From Chlamydiota bacterium (lineage in GTDB: Bacteria > Chlamydiota > Chlamydiia > Chlamydiales > SM23-39): a stretch of 64,000 bases of DNA. Position 1 is the first letter of the stretch. Each line of letters begins with the position of its first letter. Below the pieces are notes generated by a model. It ran no database searches. It worked only from the letters and a program-made list of their open reading frames with translations, and was not told the DNA's origin. The stretch covers positions 1 through 64,000 of the forward strand of contig DAIDHZ010000008.1 in NCBI GenBank assembly GCA_027451825.1, given 5' to 3'. Made by a program: the position numbers and the translations under genes. This document shows positions 46,820-56,144 of this stretch, one piece after another.

Positions 46820-48772
46820 ATGTTTGGAAGACTTACCACAGAAGCTTTAAAGCACGATTGGATTGAATATCTCGCCGGCGTATCCATGATTGTTGGCGCT
46901 CTCATTGTCATCTCTTTAATTTCTTATTTAAAAAAATGGAAATGGCTTTGGCAGGAATGGCTCACATCAGTCGATCATAAAAAAATCGGAATCATGTACA
47001 TTGCGGTCTCCGGCATTATGCTTGCCAAAGGATTCATCGACGCTCTCATGATGAGAGCCCAGCAAGCAACGTCTTTTGGAGATTCTTTCGGATATTTAAC
47101 CTCTTCCCACTTTCAACAAATTTTCACAGCTCATGGCGTAACCATGATTTTTTTTGTAGGGATGGGACTTGTATTTGGTCTTATTAATCTTGTTCTTCCT
47201 TTGCAAATCGGTGCTCGCGATGTCGCATTTCCTTTTTTAAATTCTTTAAGCTTTTGGCTGTTTGCCTCAGGAGCTATGTTCATCATGGTCTCTTTGATCA
47301 TCGGAGTCTTTGCCGGAACCGGATGGTCTGCTTATCCCCCTCTTGCAGGACTCAAATACAATCCCGGAGTGGGGGTCGATTATTGGCTCTGGACCATTCA
47401 AATCTCCGGCGCCGGAAGTCTTTTATCCGGAATTAATTTTTTAGTGACCATCTTAAAAATGCGATGTCCTGGAATGACCCTCATGCGCATGCCGATTTTT
47501 GTTTGGAGCGTTCTTGTTGCAATGATTTTGGTGGTGTTTGCATTCCCCGTCTTAACAGCAACGGTTGCCATGCTCTCGACCGACCGCCTCATCGACACTC
47601 ACATTTTCACATCAGAACTCGGCGGAAATCCGATGATGTACATCAACCTATTTTGGGCTTGGGGACATCCTGAAGTCTATATTCTCATTCTCCCCTTGTT
47701 TGGAGTCTTTTCAGAAATTGTTCCTGTTTTCTCCAGAAAAAAACTCTTCGGCTATGCAACCATGGTTGGAGCCCTCATTGCCATTACTTTCCTTTCATTC
47801 ATTGTTTGGCTTCATCACTTCTTCACCATGGGCGCTGGCCCTACCGTAAACTCCTTTTTTGGAATCATGACCATGATCATTGCAGTTCCAACCGGAGTCA
47901 AAGTCTTTAACTGGCTCTTTACAATGTATCAAGGAAGAGTCACCTTCTCGACACCAATGCTTTGGTTTTTAGCCTTTATTTTCACCTTCACACTCGGTGG
48001 CATGACCGGCGTACTCATGTCCATTCCAAGCGCCGATTTCCAAGTCCATAACAGTCTCTTTTTAATTGCTCACTTCCACTCCACAATCATCGGAGGCGTT
48101 GTCTTTGGATTCTTTGCCGGCTATACCTACTGGTTTCCCAAATTCATGGGATTTATGCTGAATGAAAAATGGGGAGTAAGAGCCTTTTGGTGCTGGTTTA
48201 TCGGATTCATCCTTGCCTTCCTTCCTTTGTATCTTTTAGGATTTATGGGAGCGACAAGACGTCTTGATCATTACGAAGCTCTTGGATGGCAGCCTCTTTT
48301 TATCGTCGCTGCGATTGGAGCTCTCGTCATTGCACTCGGCGTTGTTTTTCAAGTCATTCAAGTTCTTGTCAGTGTTCGCGATCGAAAACAAAACCCGGCG
48401 AAAAGAGATCCCTGGCACGGGAGAACTTTAGAATGGATGACCTCCTCTCCACCTCCTTTCTATAATTTTGCAGTGATTCCGGAAGTTCATGAAAGAGATC
48501 CATTCTGGGCGATGAAACATTCAGGCGAAATTCCTAAAACCGTTTCCTTTGAGCCTTTTCATATGCCAAGAAACACAAGCCTCGGTGTTTATATCGGCAT
48601 TTTGAGCTTTCTCTTTGGATTCGGAATCATCTGGCATATGTTCTGGCTTGCTTTCTTAAGCTGCCTTGGCATCATCATTTGCATCATCGTAAAACTCTAT
48701 CAGAAAGATCCGGAATACGTTGTCCGAAAAAGCCTCATTGAACAGATAGAAAGCGAGGCTAGAAAAGCATGA
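46820..48772 (+). CDS. cyoB: Cytochrome o quinol oxidase subunit I
   Basis: The 650-residue catalytic subunit has about 14-15 helices. It carries the low-spin haem and haem-copper ligands: [27 protein letters not shown] (CuB His and the cross-linked Tyr), HHFFTMG and HFHSTIIGG. It reduces oxygen to water with quinol electrons and pumps protons. The start follows the cyoA stop by 2 nt and the end overlaps cyoC by 4 nt. Confidence 0.97.
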   Translation: MFGRLTTEALKHDWIEYLAGVSMIVGALIVISLISYLKKWKWLWQEWLTSVDHKKIGIMYIAVSGIMLAKGFIDALMMRAQQATSFGDSFGYLTSSHFQQIFTAHGVTMIFFVGMGLVFGLINLVLPLQIGARDVAFPFLNSLSFWLFASGAMFIMVSLIIGVFAGTGWSAYPPLAGLKYNPGVGVDYWLWTIQISGAGSLLSGINFLVTILKMRCPGMTLMRMPIFVWSVLVAMILVVFAFPVLTATVAMLSTDRLIDTHIFTSELGGNPMMYINLFWAWGHPEVYILILPLFGVFSEIVPVFSRKKLFGYATMVGALIAITFLSFIVWLHHFFTMGAGPTVNSFFGIMTMIIAVPTGVKVFNWLFTMYQGRVTFSTPMLWFLAFIFTFTLGGMTGVLMSIPSADFQVHNSLFLIAHFHSTIIGGVVFGFFAGYTYWFPKFMGFMLNEKWGVRAFWCWFIGFILAFLPLYLLGFMGATRRLDHYEALGWQPLFIVAAIGALVIALGVVFQVIQVLVSVRDRKQNPAKRDPWHGRTLEWMTSSPPPFYNFAVIPEVHERDPFWAMKHSGEIPKTVSFEPFHMPRNTSLGVYIGILSFLFGFGIIWHMFWLAFLSCLGIIICIIVKLYQKDPEYVVRKSLIEQIESEARKA

Positions 48773-49362
48773 AAACACACGAAAAAATAACAGATCCGCA
48801 TCACGATCCTTACTCAAAAACCGTATTTGGTTTCTGGCTTTATCTTCTCACCGATTTTGTTCTCTTTGCAACCATCTTAGCCTCCTATTTTGTACTTCGA
48901 AACAGTACTTTCGGAGGACCTAAAGCATCCGATCTTCTTCCCCTTAGCTTTACCTTCGCTCAATCCCTTCTTCTACTCTCTGCAAGCTTTACAGCAGCTC
49001 TCGGAGGAGCTTTCGCGTTTCGTAAAAATAAACGTTTCACCTCTCTTTTTTTCGCAATCACCTTTGTTTTAGGCTTGAGTTTTCTTTGGATGGAATTTTC
49101 AGGATTTTCTCTTCTCATCCAACAAGGACAGAATTGGACAAAAAGCGCTTTTCTATCAGCTTACTTTACTCTTTTAGGAACGCATGCCATTCACGTCATT
49201 TTTGCTCTTCTTTGGATCCTTGTTTTAGCGCCTCTTCTTTGGTACCACGGCTTTACACACATGACACTCCAAAGAATTTCCTGTCTTAAACTATTTTGGC
49301 AATTTTTAAACCTAATCTGGGTAGGCATTTTCACGATGGTCTATCTCATGGGAGTAAGCTAA
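48769..49362 (+). CDS. cyoC: Cytochrome o quinol oxidase subunit III
   Basis: The 197-residue subunit has five hydrophobic helices. [24 protein letters not shown] and the late [37 protein letters not shown] are typical of haem-copper oxidase subunit III. It overlaps cyoB by 4 nt and shares one base with the start of cyoD. Confidence 0.95.
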   Translation: MKTHEKITDPHHDPYSKTVFGFWLYLLTDFVLFATILASYFVLRNSTFGGPKASDLLPLSFTFAQSLLLLSASFTAALGGAFAFRKNKRFTSLFFAITFVLGLSFLWMEFSGFSLLIQQGQNWTKSAFLSAYFTLLGTHAIHVIFALLWILVLAPLLWYHGFTHMTLQRISCLKLFWQFLNLIWVGIFTMVYLMGVS

Positions 49363-49679
49363 TGATCGATTCTCATCACAAATGGAATTCAAAATTAAGC
49401 CCCTCCATCATCGGCTTTATTCTTTCGATCCTCTGTACATACGCTGCATACTGGATTGCAAGTGGACATCTTCTAAAAGGAGCTGCCTTCTTTGCCTTAA
49501 TTGCAGGTCTTGGCGTTCTCCAAATCATTTTCCAACTCATCTTTTTCTTTCATTTAGGGGTCGAATCAAAACCAAGATGGAACCTTGCGATGTTTCTCTT
49601 CATGGGACTCGTTGTGTTCCTCATCATTGGAGGATCCATTTGGATTATGTACCAACTCAACTATAACACGATGATATGA
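49362..49679 (+). CDS. cyoD: Cytochrome o quinol oxidase subunit IV
   Basis: The 105-residue, three-helix protein has the CyoD motifs IGFILSILCTYAAYWI, LQIIFQLIFFFHLGVESKPRWN and VFLIIGGSIWIMYQLNYN. It assists assembly of the CuB site. The start at 49362 overlaps the cyoC stop (TAATG); an upstream in-frame ATG at 49296 would overlap cyoC more and is not favoured. Confidence 0.93.
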   Translation: MIDSHHKWNSKLSPSIIGFILSILCTYAAYWIASGHLLKGAAFFALIAGLGVLQIIFQLIFFFHLGVESKPRWNLAMFLFMGLVVFLIIGGSIWIMYQLNYNTMI

Positions 49680-50536
49680 ACTCCTTTTCCATTCGGACCT
49701 ACTATACACTCACAAAGCCGGGCATCATCTTCGGCAATCTCATCACCTGCGCCGGCGGATTTTTTTTAGCTCCCATGGAATTCAACGGATGGCTTTTTCT
49801 CTCAAGCCTTCTAGGACTCGGGTTCATCATCGGTTCCGGATGCGTGTTTAATAATATCATTGACCGCATCGCAGATAGCAAAATGAATCGAACAAAAACA
49901 AGAGCGCTTGCCACCCAGACCATTCCCATCGCATACGCAAGCTTATTTGGTTTAAGCTTGGCGCTCATCGGATCCTCAATTCTTTTTCAATGGACTAACC
50001 TTCTTTCTTTAAAACTTGCACTCCTCGGATTTTTTATCTACATCATCCCTTACAGCCTATCAAAGTATTACTCCACTCACAGCACCCTCATCGGCAGTAT
50101 TGCAGGAGCAATCCCCCCCGTTGTCGGATATACTGCCGCATCGAACCAATTCGATCTTGGAGCTCTTCTTCTTTTTGCAATGCTTATTTCATGGCAAATG
50201 CCCCACTTTCTCGCCATTGCCATTCGCCATATCGAAGATTATAAGGCAGCATCGATTCCTATTTTGCCAATAAAAAAAGGAATTTTTGCCACCAAGTTTC
50301 AAATGTTTATTTACGTTGCTGCTTTTTTATGCATAGCGCCCCTTCTTTCGGTATTTCATTATACAGGAGCCCTCTACTCCATTGTTTCGATTCTTTTAGG
50401 AGTGGCTTGGCTTTTTTTAAGCATTCGTGGATTTTTCTCTGACAATGATCAGCTTTGGGCAAAACAGATGTTTCTTTATTCTTTGATTGTGATCACAGCC
50501 CTCAACTTAACCATCATTCTTGGGAGAATTTTTTAA
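49676..50536 (+). CDS. cyoE: Haem O synthase (protohaem IX farnesyltransferase)
   Basis: The 286-residue UbiA-family membrane enzyme attaches farnesyl to haem B, giving haem O for the oxidase. Seen are YYTLTKPGIIFGNLITCAGG, the Asp-rich prenyl site NNIIDRIADSKMNRTKTRAL and SWQMPHFLAIAIRHIEDY. It overlaps cyoD by 4 nt and completes the cyoABCDE order known from Escherichia coli. Confidence 0.96.
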   Translation: MNSFSIRTYYTLTKPGIIFGNLITCAGGFFLAPMEFNGWLFLSSLLGLGFIIGSGCVFNNIIDRIADSKMNRTKTRALATQTIPIAYASLFGLSLALIGSSILFQWTNLLSLKLALLGFFIYIIPYSLSKYYSTHSTLIGSIAGAIPPVVGYTAASNQFDLGALLLFAMLISWQMPHFLAIAIRHIEDYKAASIPILPIKKGIFATKFQMFIYVAAFLCIAPLLSVFHYTGALYSIVSILLGVAWLFLSIRGFFSDNDQLWAKQMFLYSLIVITALNLTIILGRIF

Positions 50537-50588
50537 GATAAGAATTGACATTCCATAAAGATGAAAGATAGGCTGATTAAAGCATGAA

Positions 50589-50770
50589 GAGCCAATTGCA
50601 AAACTGCTTGGCCTGGAAAAATTGATCATTTTGGGGTAAGTTAAGAGGACAGCGATCGCTGTCCGGTTCGCTTCGACGAATCCAACCCTGGTTGGATTGG
50701 ACGAGAAAAGTGAACTTAAATGGCCCCAAAAAGACAATTTTAACGGATCAATGAATTTTTCAATTGGCTC
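50589..50770. repeat. Palindromic element B, divergent copy 4 (182 bp)
   Basis: It keeps the termini GAGCCAATTGCAAAACT / CAATTGGCTC and the exact 182-bp length, although the interior differs at many positions from copies 1-3. The minus-strand frame is still open across it (ending SSFAIGS). No target duplication is visible, as expected for an older copy. It lies between cyoE and the hexose-phosphate transporter gene. Confidence 0.85.
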
Positions 50771-50784
50771 TAAGAAAAAGGTGT

Positions 50785-50814
50785 TTGAATCATGCTGTGC
50801 AAATGATGTAATAT
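50785..50814 (+). promoter_or_regulatory. Candidate promoter of the hexose-phosphate transporter
   Basis: TTGAAT (50785-50790), 18 bp, then TAATAT (50809-50814) form a plausible promoter. Transcription would begin near 50821, which argues against the upstream TTG and GTG at 50819 and 50822 as start codons unless the message is leaderless. Confidence 0.45.
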
Positions 50815-50830
50815 ATCCTTGGTGAACGGA

Positions 50831-52180
50831 TTGAGCGTTTTTAAATTTTTAAAGCCAGCTCCTTATGTTGCAGAGATTCAAGATCCTGAGCGCATAAAAA
50901 AAGATTACAAGTATTGGAGGATCAGAACCTTTTATGCAATGTATATCGGATATGCACTCTATTATTTCACAAGAAAAAGTTTTACTTTTGCAATGCCTGC
51001 GCTCCAAACGGAGTTATCGCTCAGCAAATTTGAGCTAGGCCTTCTAGGAAGTATTTTAAGTCTTTCCTATGGGGCGAGTAAATTTGTAAGCGGCATTCTC
51101 GGGGATAAATCAAATCCTCGCTACTTCATGTCGATAGGACTTATTTTAACCGGAATTTTCAATCTTCTTTTCGGCGCCTCCTCCATGTTATGGGCTTTTG
51201 CTTTATTTTGGGGCTTGAATGGATGGTTCCAAGGGTGGGGATGGCCCGGATGCGCAAAGCTTTTAACGCATTGGTATTCTCAATCAGAAAGAGGAAGATG
51301 GTGGAGCATTTGGAGCACATCTCATAATTTGGGAGGAGCGTTAATTCCTATACTTGCTGCCATTTGCGTTGAAAGTTTTGGTTGGCGAGCTGCCATGTAT
51401 ATTCCAGGAATCCTTTGCATCGTATCCGGCTTTTTCATCATGAATCGACTCAGAGATACACCCCAATCATTAGGACTTCCTTCCATAGAAAAATTTCGAA
51501 ATGATTACGCAAATTCAAAAACAAAATCTCCAAGCGAACAAGAGCTTTCCGTTAAAGAAATTCTTCTGGAATACGTTTTAAAAAATAAATTCATTTGGAT
51601 CTTGGCATTTGCTCAATTTTTCAATGGCGCGATTCGAACCGCAATCAATGACTGGAGCATGCTCTATTTGATTGAAGTAAAACACTATTCCACCCTGGAA
51701 GCAGGTTTTTGCGTCCCCTGGTTTGAAGTGGGCGGTTTTTTAGGAATGCTAACTGCCGGCTGGGCGTCAGATATTATTTTTAAAGGCAGACGAAATCCAA
51801 TCAATGCGATCTTTTCACTGGCTATTTTGCTGGTTCTTTTCTCCTTCAGAACGATTGCGATCAATTGGCCCCCATTTGATGCAGCCATCTTATTTTTCTT
51901 TGGGTTTTTCATTTTCGGCCCTCAAATGTTAATCGGCCTTTCTGCTGCCGAATTATCTCATAAAAAAGCAGCCGCAACGGCAACAGGTTTTGCCGGGTGG
52001 TTTGCCTATCTTGGAGCCGCATTTGCAGGAGGTCCCTTAGGCGCTCTCATGAAAGTAGGCGGCTGGGACAGCTATCTTACAACGATCTTTATCTGCAGTC
52101 TTCTAGGAGCATTGATCGTACTTCCTCTTTGGTCCATCAAAACAAAAGAAGACGCTGCGCTCAAAAAAGAACCTTCCTAA
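50831..52180 (+). CDS. uhpC: Hexose-phosphate / organophosphate:phosphate antiporter (UhpC-like)
   Basis: This is a 12-helix major-facilitator carrier of about 449 residues, of the organophosphate family. FLKPAPYVAEI, DYKYWRIRTFYAMYIGYA, YYFTRKSFTFAMPAL and the family signature region GLNGWFQGWGWPGCAKLLTHWYS are intact. It would import glucose-6-phosphate from the host in exchange for phosphate, as shown for chlamydial UhpC. No ATG is near the start. I favour TTG at 50831, which has GGTGA 5 nt before it; TTG 50819 and GTG 50822 are alternatives. Confidence 0.9.
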   Translation: MSVFKFLKPAPYVAEIQDPERIKKDYKYWRIRTFYAMYIGYALYYFTRKSFTFAMPALQTELSLSKFELGLLGSILSLSYGASKFVSGILGDKSNPRYFMSIGLILTGIFNLLFGASSMLWAFALFWGLNGWFQGWGWPGCAKLLTHWYSQSERGRWWSIWSTSHNLGGALIPILAAICVESFGWRAAMYIPGILCIVSGFFIMNRLRDTPQSLGLPSIEKFRNDYANSKTKSPSEQELSVKEILLEYVLKNKFIWILAFAQFFNGAIRTAINDWSMLYLIEVKHYSTLEAGFCVPWFEVGGFLGMLTAGWASDIIFKGRRNPINAIFSLAILLVLFSFRTIAINWPPFDAAILFFFGFFIFGPQMLIGLSAAELSHKKAAATATGFAGWFAYLGAAFAGGPLGALMKVGGWDSYLTTIFICSLLGALIVLPLWSIKTKEDAALKKEPS

Positions 52181-52186
52181 AGGTTC

Positions 52187-52358
52187 ATATACCCGTTCCA
52201 GTTGAAAGGCCTCGAGAAGAAAACCGATTAAAAGCCTCAAATTTCGAATAAAATGTCGGGGTCAATATTAAATTCAATATTAACCTCGACATTTTATTCG
52301 AAATTTGAGAGCTTTTAATTCGGTTTTCTTGGGTGGCTTTCAACTGGAACGGGTATAT
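52187..52358. repeat. 172-bp inverted repeat (family E)
   Basis: Arms ATATACCCGTTCCAGTTGAA and complement enclose further pairing blocks (GAAAACCGATTAAAAG, AAATTTCGAATAAAATGTCG) around a small centre with AATATT. Nearly the whole element can fold into one long hairpin. It lies 6 nt after the uhpC stop and could end that transcript. Only one copy is seen in the window. Confidence 0.75.
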
Positions 52359-52413
52359 ATTGCAAATTGATAGACTCAAGTGATAAACAAACTCAACAAC
52401 ACAAGAAACACTC

Positions 52414-54069
52414 ATGTCCTCAAAAAAAACTCCACAGAAAAAAGGCTTAGATCTCTTAGACGATCCTTTTCTCAATAAAGGAACGGCTTTCACAGAACAA
52501 GAAAGAACAGATCTAAATCTACACGGACTTCTACCCGTGGCACAAGAAACGATCCAAGAACAAGCGTCTAGAGTCGTAGATAGAATTAAAAATCTCTCCA
52601 GCAATCTTGAAAAATACGTAACTTTAAGAGAAATTCAAAATACAAACGAAACTTTATTTTATTTCATTGTAACGAATCATCTTTCATTGACCCTTCCCAT
52701 TATTTACACTCCAACCGTTGGAGAGGGTTGTGTCCACTTTAGTCATATTTATACTCGGCCCAGAGGATTGTTTTTGTCTTATTCTAACAAAGATAAAATC
52801 CAAAGAATCCTAGACAATCCTCAATTTGACAACACCTCTGTCATCGTCGTCTCTGATGGGGAAAGAATTTTAGGCCTTGGAGACCAAGGCGCCGGAGGAA
52901 TGGGAATCTCTATAGGGAAACTCTCCCTCTACACAGCTTGCGCAGGAATTCATCCACAAAAGACACTGCCGATTCTTTTAGATACAGGAACTGACAATCA
53001 AACACTCTTGAACGATCCTCAATATATAGGCTGGCGCCATCCTAGAATTCGAAATCAAGAATACGACGATTTTATTGAACATTTTGTAAGCGCTGTAAAA
53101 AAAAGATTTCCCAAGGTGTTATTACAATGGGAAGATTTTGCACAGCAAAATGCATCTCGAATCTTGGAAAAATACAGAAACAAACTCTGTTCTTTCAATG
53201 ATGATATTCAAGGAACTGCAGCAATCGTCACAAGCGCATTACTTTCTGCAATCAAAGTCACTAAAAGCTCCTTAAAAAACCAGAAAATCGTTGTTGTTGG
53301 CGGAGGATCTGCCGGCTGCGGAATCAGCCAAATGATTCTAAAAAAAATGATGCAAGAAGGCCTCTCTCAAAAAGAAGCTCTCGAGAAGTTCTTTGTGATC
53401 GATCGAAATGGACTCTTTTTAAATAACATGGATCTACTCCCATTCCAAAAACCTTTCACAAAAACACTCGAATCAATTGCCCTCTGGACTTTAGAAAACA
53501 AAACAATCGTCTCCTTGAAAGACACCATCAAAAATGTTCACCCAACAGTTTTAATTGGAGTGTCCGGACAACCCGGCATTTTCACTGAAGAAATCATCAA
53601 AGAAATGGCAAAACATGTGGAAAGACCCATCATCCTCCCTCTTTCAAATCCTACATCAAAAGCGGAGGCTACACCCGAAAATTTAATCCGTTGGACCCAT
53701 GGAAAAGCTTTCATTGGGACGGGCAGTCCATTCCCTGATGTTGTACAAGGAAATCAACATTTTAAAATCGACCAAATCAATAATTCTTATATCTTTCCGG
53801 GCCTTGGACTAGGAATCATTGCAGTGGAGGCAAGTTTCGTTTCGGATGAAATGTTTATGGCTGCAGCAACAACATTAACCAACTTATCGCCTTCGAAACA
53901 AGACCCAAAAAGAAACCTTCTTCCTTCTCTTGAAAAAATTCGAGAGATCTCACTAGAAATTGCTTTTGCCGTGGCTCAATGCGCAGTCAAACAAAAGCTC
54001 GCACAAAATTTGTCCGATGATGAAATCCGAAAGAAAATAAAACATATTTTTTGGACACCTCAATACTGA
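52414..54069 (+). CDS. maeA: NAD-dependent malic enzyme
   Basis: The 551-residue enzyme decarboxylates malate to pyruvate, reducing NAD(P). Typical parts are the N-terminal GLDLLDDPFLNKGTAFTE, YTPTVGEGC, the catalytic DGERILGLGDQGAGGMGISI, the metal-site region LCSFNDDIQGTAA and the Rossmann KIVVVGGGSAGCGI, then LSNPTSKAEATPE. Length matches the SfcA/MaeA class. It sits between the sugar-phosphate carrier and hisS, genes that are adjacent in Chlamydia, so it was probably gained or kept there (inference). Confidence 0.96.
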   Translation: MSSKKTPQKKGLDLLDDPFLNKGTAFTEQERTDLNLHGLLPVAQETIQEQASRVVDRIKNLSSNLEKYVTLREIQNTNETLFYFIVTNHLSLTLPIIYTPTVGEGCVHFSHIYTRPRGLFLSYSNKDKIQRILDNPQFDNTSVIVVSDGERILGLGDQGAGGMGISIGKLSLYTACAGIHPQKTLPILLDTGTDNQTLLNDPQYIGWRHPRIRNQEYDDFIEHFVSAVKKRFPKVLLQWEDFAQQNASRILEKYRNKLCSFNDDIQGTAAIVTSALLSAIKVTKSSLKNQKIVVVGGGSAGCGISQMILKKMMQEGLSQKEALEKFFVIDRNGLFLNNMDLLPFQKPFTKTLESIALWTLENKTIVSLKDTIKNVHPTVLIGVSGQPGIFTEEIIKEMAKHVERPIILPLSNPTSKAEATPENLIRWTHGKAFIGTGSPFPDVVQGNQHFKIDQINNSYIFPGLGLGIIAVEASFVSDEMFMAAATTLTNLSPSKQDPKRNLLPSLEKIREISLEIAFAVAQCAVKQKLAQNLSDDEIRKKIKHIFWTPQY

Positions 54070-54162
54070 AAAACTTTTTTGAAAAGTTTTTAATGGTCAG
54101 CGCACTGAATAAACCATAAAAAATGTTTCGGTATTTACCCTCGCCCATTTATACTTGCGCAT

Positions 54163-55446
54163 ATGTCCAAGATACAACTCCCTAAAGGCACTTTCGATGT
54201 CTTACCTTACGGCGCTCAAGAAGTATGGCAACTCTCCAGAAACTGGCAATTCGTAGAATCCGTTTGCAGAGAAGTTGCAAGCCTCTACGGCTATGAAGAA
54301 ATCCGAACCCCCCTTTACGAAAGAACCGAACTCTTTCAACGCGGCGTCGGTGAAACATCAGACATCGTCATGAAAGAAATGTTCACCTTCCAAGATCGCG
54401 GCGAAAGATGGATCAGCTTAAGACCTGAAGGGACAGCCTCTGTCATGCGCGCATTCCTAGAAAATCAGATGGCGCCGCTCAAACCCGTTCACAAGCTGTT
54501 TTATTTAGGACCCATGTTCCGTTACGAAAGACCTCAAAGCGGAAGATATCGACAACACCATCAATTTGGCGTTGAAGTGATTGGAGCGGCTAAACCTGAA
54601 CAAGATGCAGAAGCCATCGATTTACTCTTCCAAATCTATAAAAAACTAGGGCTTCGCAACATCAAGGTCAATGTAAACACAGTAGGAGATACTGAAACTC
54701 GAGCTCGCTTTAAAGAAGCTCTTTTAAGTTACCTAAAACCGTTTTTCAATGAGCTCTCGCAAGACAGCCAAGTTCGTTTTGAAAAAAATCCTTTACGCAT
54801 TTTGGATTCCAAAGATCCCAAAGATCGAGAAATCATCAAAGAAGCTCCTTCGATCTTAGAATACTTAAGCGAACCTGCAAAAAACCACTTTCAAGAGCTT
54901 TGCCATCTGTTAGATATCATCCAAATTCCTTATGCAATCAATGATCGCATTGTGAGAGGCCTTGATTATTACAACAAAACCGTCTTCGAATTCGTCACAG
55001 AAGATCTAGGTGCCCAAAATACGATTGGCGGCGGCGGAAGATATGATGGCCTTTTGGCAACCTTCGGAGGGCCGGATCTTGCCGGGATTGGCTTTGGAAC
55101 AGGCCTTGAAAGAATTTTGCAAGTCATGCAAGCGCAACAACTCTTAAATCTAGAGGAATCCCATCCTCTGATTTACTTCATTCCTCTGGGCGATCAAGCT
55201 CGAGAAAAATGCTTTTCTTTAGCCACAATATGCCGCCGTCAAGGATGGAAAGTAGAAATCGATTTGTCTGCCAAAAAAATGCAAAACAGCCTGCAAAATG
55301 CAATCAAACTCAAAGCAACTTACTCTGCTATTTTGGGAGATGCCGAACTCGAACAAGAAATGATTCAACTAAAACACATGGAAACAAGAGAGCAAAAAGA
55401 AATTCCTTTGAATGATCTTTTAAACACCATGAAGAGACTCATATGA
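54163..55446 (+). CDS. hisS: Histidyl-tRNA synthetase
   Basis: The 427-residue class II synthetase charges tRNA-His. It begins KIQLPKGTFDVLP, with motif 2 FYLGPMFRYERPQSGRYRQ (about residue 110), RGLDYYNKTVFEF, GGGGRYDGL and motif 3 GIGFGTGLERI, then an anticodon-binding domain. A TATACT box lies only 8 nt before the ATG, so the leader may be very short if that is the promoter. The end overlaps the mip gene by 4 nt. Confidence 0.97.
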   Translation: MSKIQLPKGTFDVLPYGAQEVWQLSRNWQFVESVCREVASLYGYEEIRTPLYERTELFQRGVGETSDIVMKEMFTFQDRGERWISLRPEGTASVMRAFLENQMAPLKPVHKLFYLGPMFRYERPQSGRYRQHHQFGVEVIGAAKPEQDAEAIDLLFQIYKKLGLRNIKVNVNTVGDTETRARFKEALLSYLKPFFNELSQDSQVRFEKNPLRILDSKDPKDREIIKEAPSILEYLSEPAKNHFQELCHLLDIIQIPYAINDRIVRGLDYYNKTVFEFVTEDLGAQNTIGGGGRYDGLLATFGGPDLAGIGFGTGLERILQVMQAQQLLNLEESHPLIYFIPLGDQAREKCFSLATICRRQGWKVEIDLSAKKMQNSLQNAIKLKATYSAILGDAELEQEMIQLKHMETREQKEIPLNDLLNTMKRLI

Positions 55447-56144
55447 AACATATAATTTTTTCCATTCTTTTGACAACATCCATTTTGATCGCTGAAGAAA
55501 AAGAAATGCCTCGCGAAGAGCTTGTAAAAATTTCAGAAGCCATGGGACATCTCATTGGGAAAAACCTACAAACCTTAGGAGTTTCTTTTGACTTTGAAGC
55601 GATTGTCAAAGGCATCAAAGATGAAACTCTCGGCAAAGAATCTCCCTTATCGGAAGAGGATTGTTTACTTGTCATTTCTGAACTTCAAGAAAATTCACAA
55701 AATGAAATTGCAGAAAAAAATCTGCATGACGCCGAAGAATTTTTAACCAAAAATCAAAAAAAAGACTCTATTGTCTCTCTAAAAGAGGGAAAAATCCAAT
55801 ACGAAATTGTACAAAAAGGCAAAGAAGAGGAAGTGAAAGCGTATGCCTCTCCTTTGGTTCGTTATAAAGGACATTATCTCGATGGCACAGAAATTACAGA
55901 AACAGAAGAAGTGATCGATCTTGATAATGCCATTTCAGGACTTAAAGAAGTGCTTCTTGGAATGAAAACAAATGAAAAAAGAATCGCCTACATCCATCCT
56001 GATTTTGGCTACGGAAATCAATCTCATCTGCATCCCAATGTTCTTTTAGTTTTTGAAGTTGAAATCATCAAGCCGGATGCTTCTTTAGAGACGCATAACG
56101 CCTCCTTAGAGGTGGATTCAAAAGAAGATGTGACGGCCGAATGA
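55443..56144 (+). CDS. mip: Mip-like FKBP peptidyl-prolyl isomerase
   Basis: The 233-residue protein has a signal peptide (MKHIIFSILLTTSILIAEE), an N-terminal helical dimerisation region (about 25-115, with SEAMGHLIGKNLQTLG typical of FkpA/Mip), and an FKBP domain (about 130-220: VRYKGHYLDGTEI, GLKEVLLGMKTNEKRIAYIHPDFGYG). The FKBP core is somewhat degenerate. It is likely a periplasmic or surface fold catalyst. It overlaps both hisS and dnaE by 4 nt. Confidence 0.9.
   Translation: MKHIIFSILLTTSILIAEEKEMPREELVKISEAMGHLIGKNLQTLGVSFDFEAIVKGIKDETLGKESPLSEEDCLLVISELQENSQNEIAEKNLHDAEEFLTKNQKKDSIVSLKEGKIQYEIVQKGKEEEVKAYASPLVRYKGHYLDGTEITETEEVIDLDNAISGLKEVLLGMKTNEKRIAYIHPDFGYGNQSHLHPNVLLVFEVEIIKPDASLETHNASLEVDSKEDVTAE

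Noticed and set aside
51625-51650. tRNA T-loop-like GATTCGAACC
   Set aside because: It lies inside the uhpC coding sequence and no cloverleaf can be drawn. No tRNA or rRNA gene was found.
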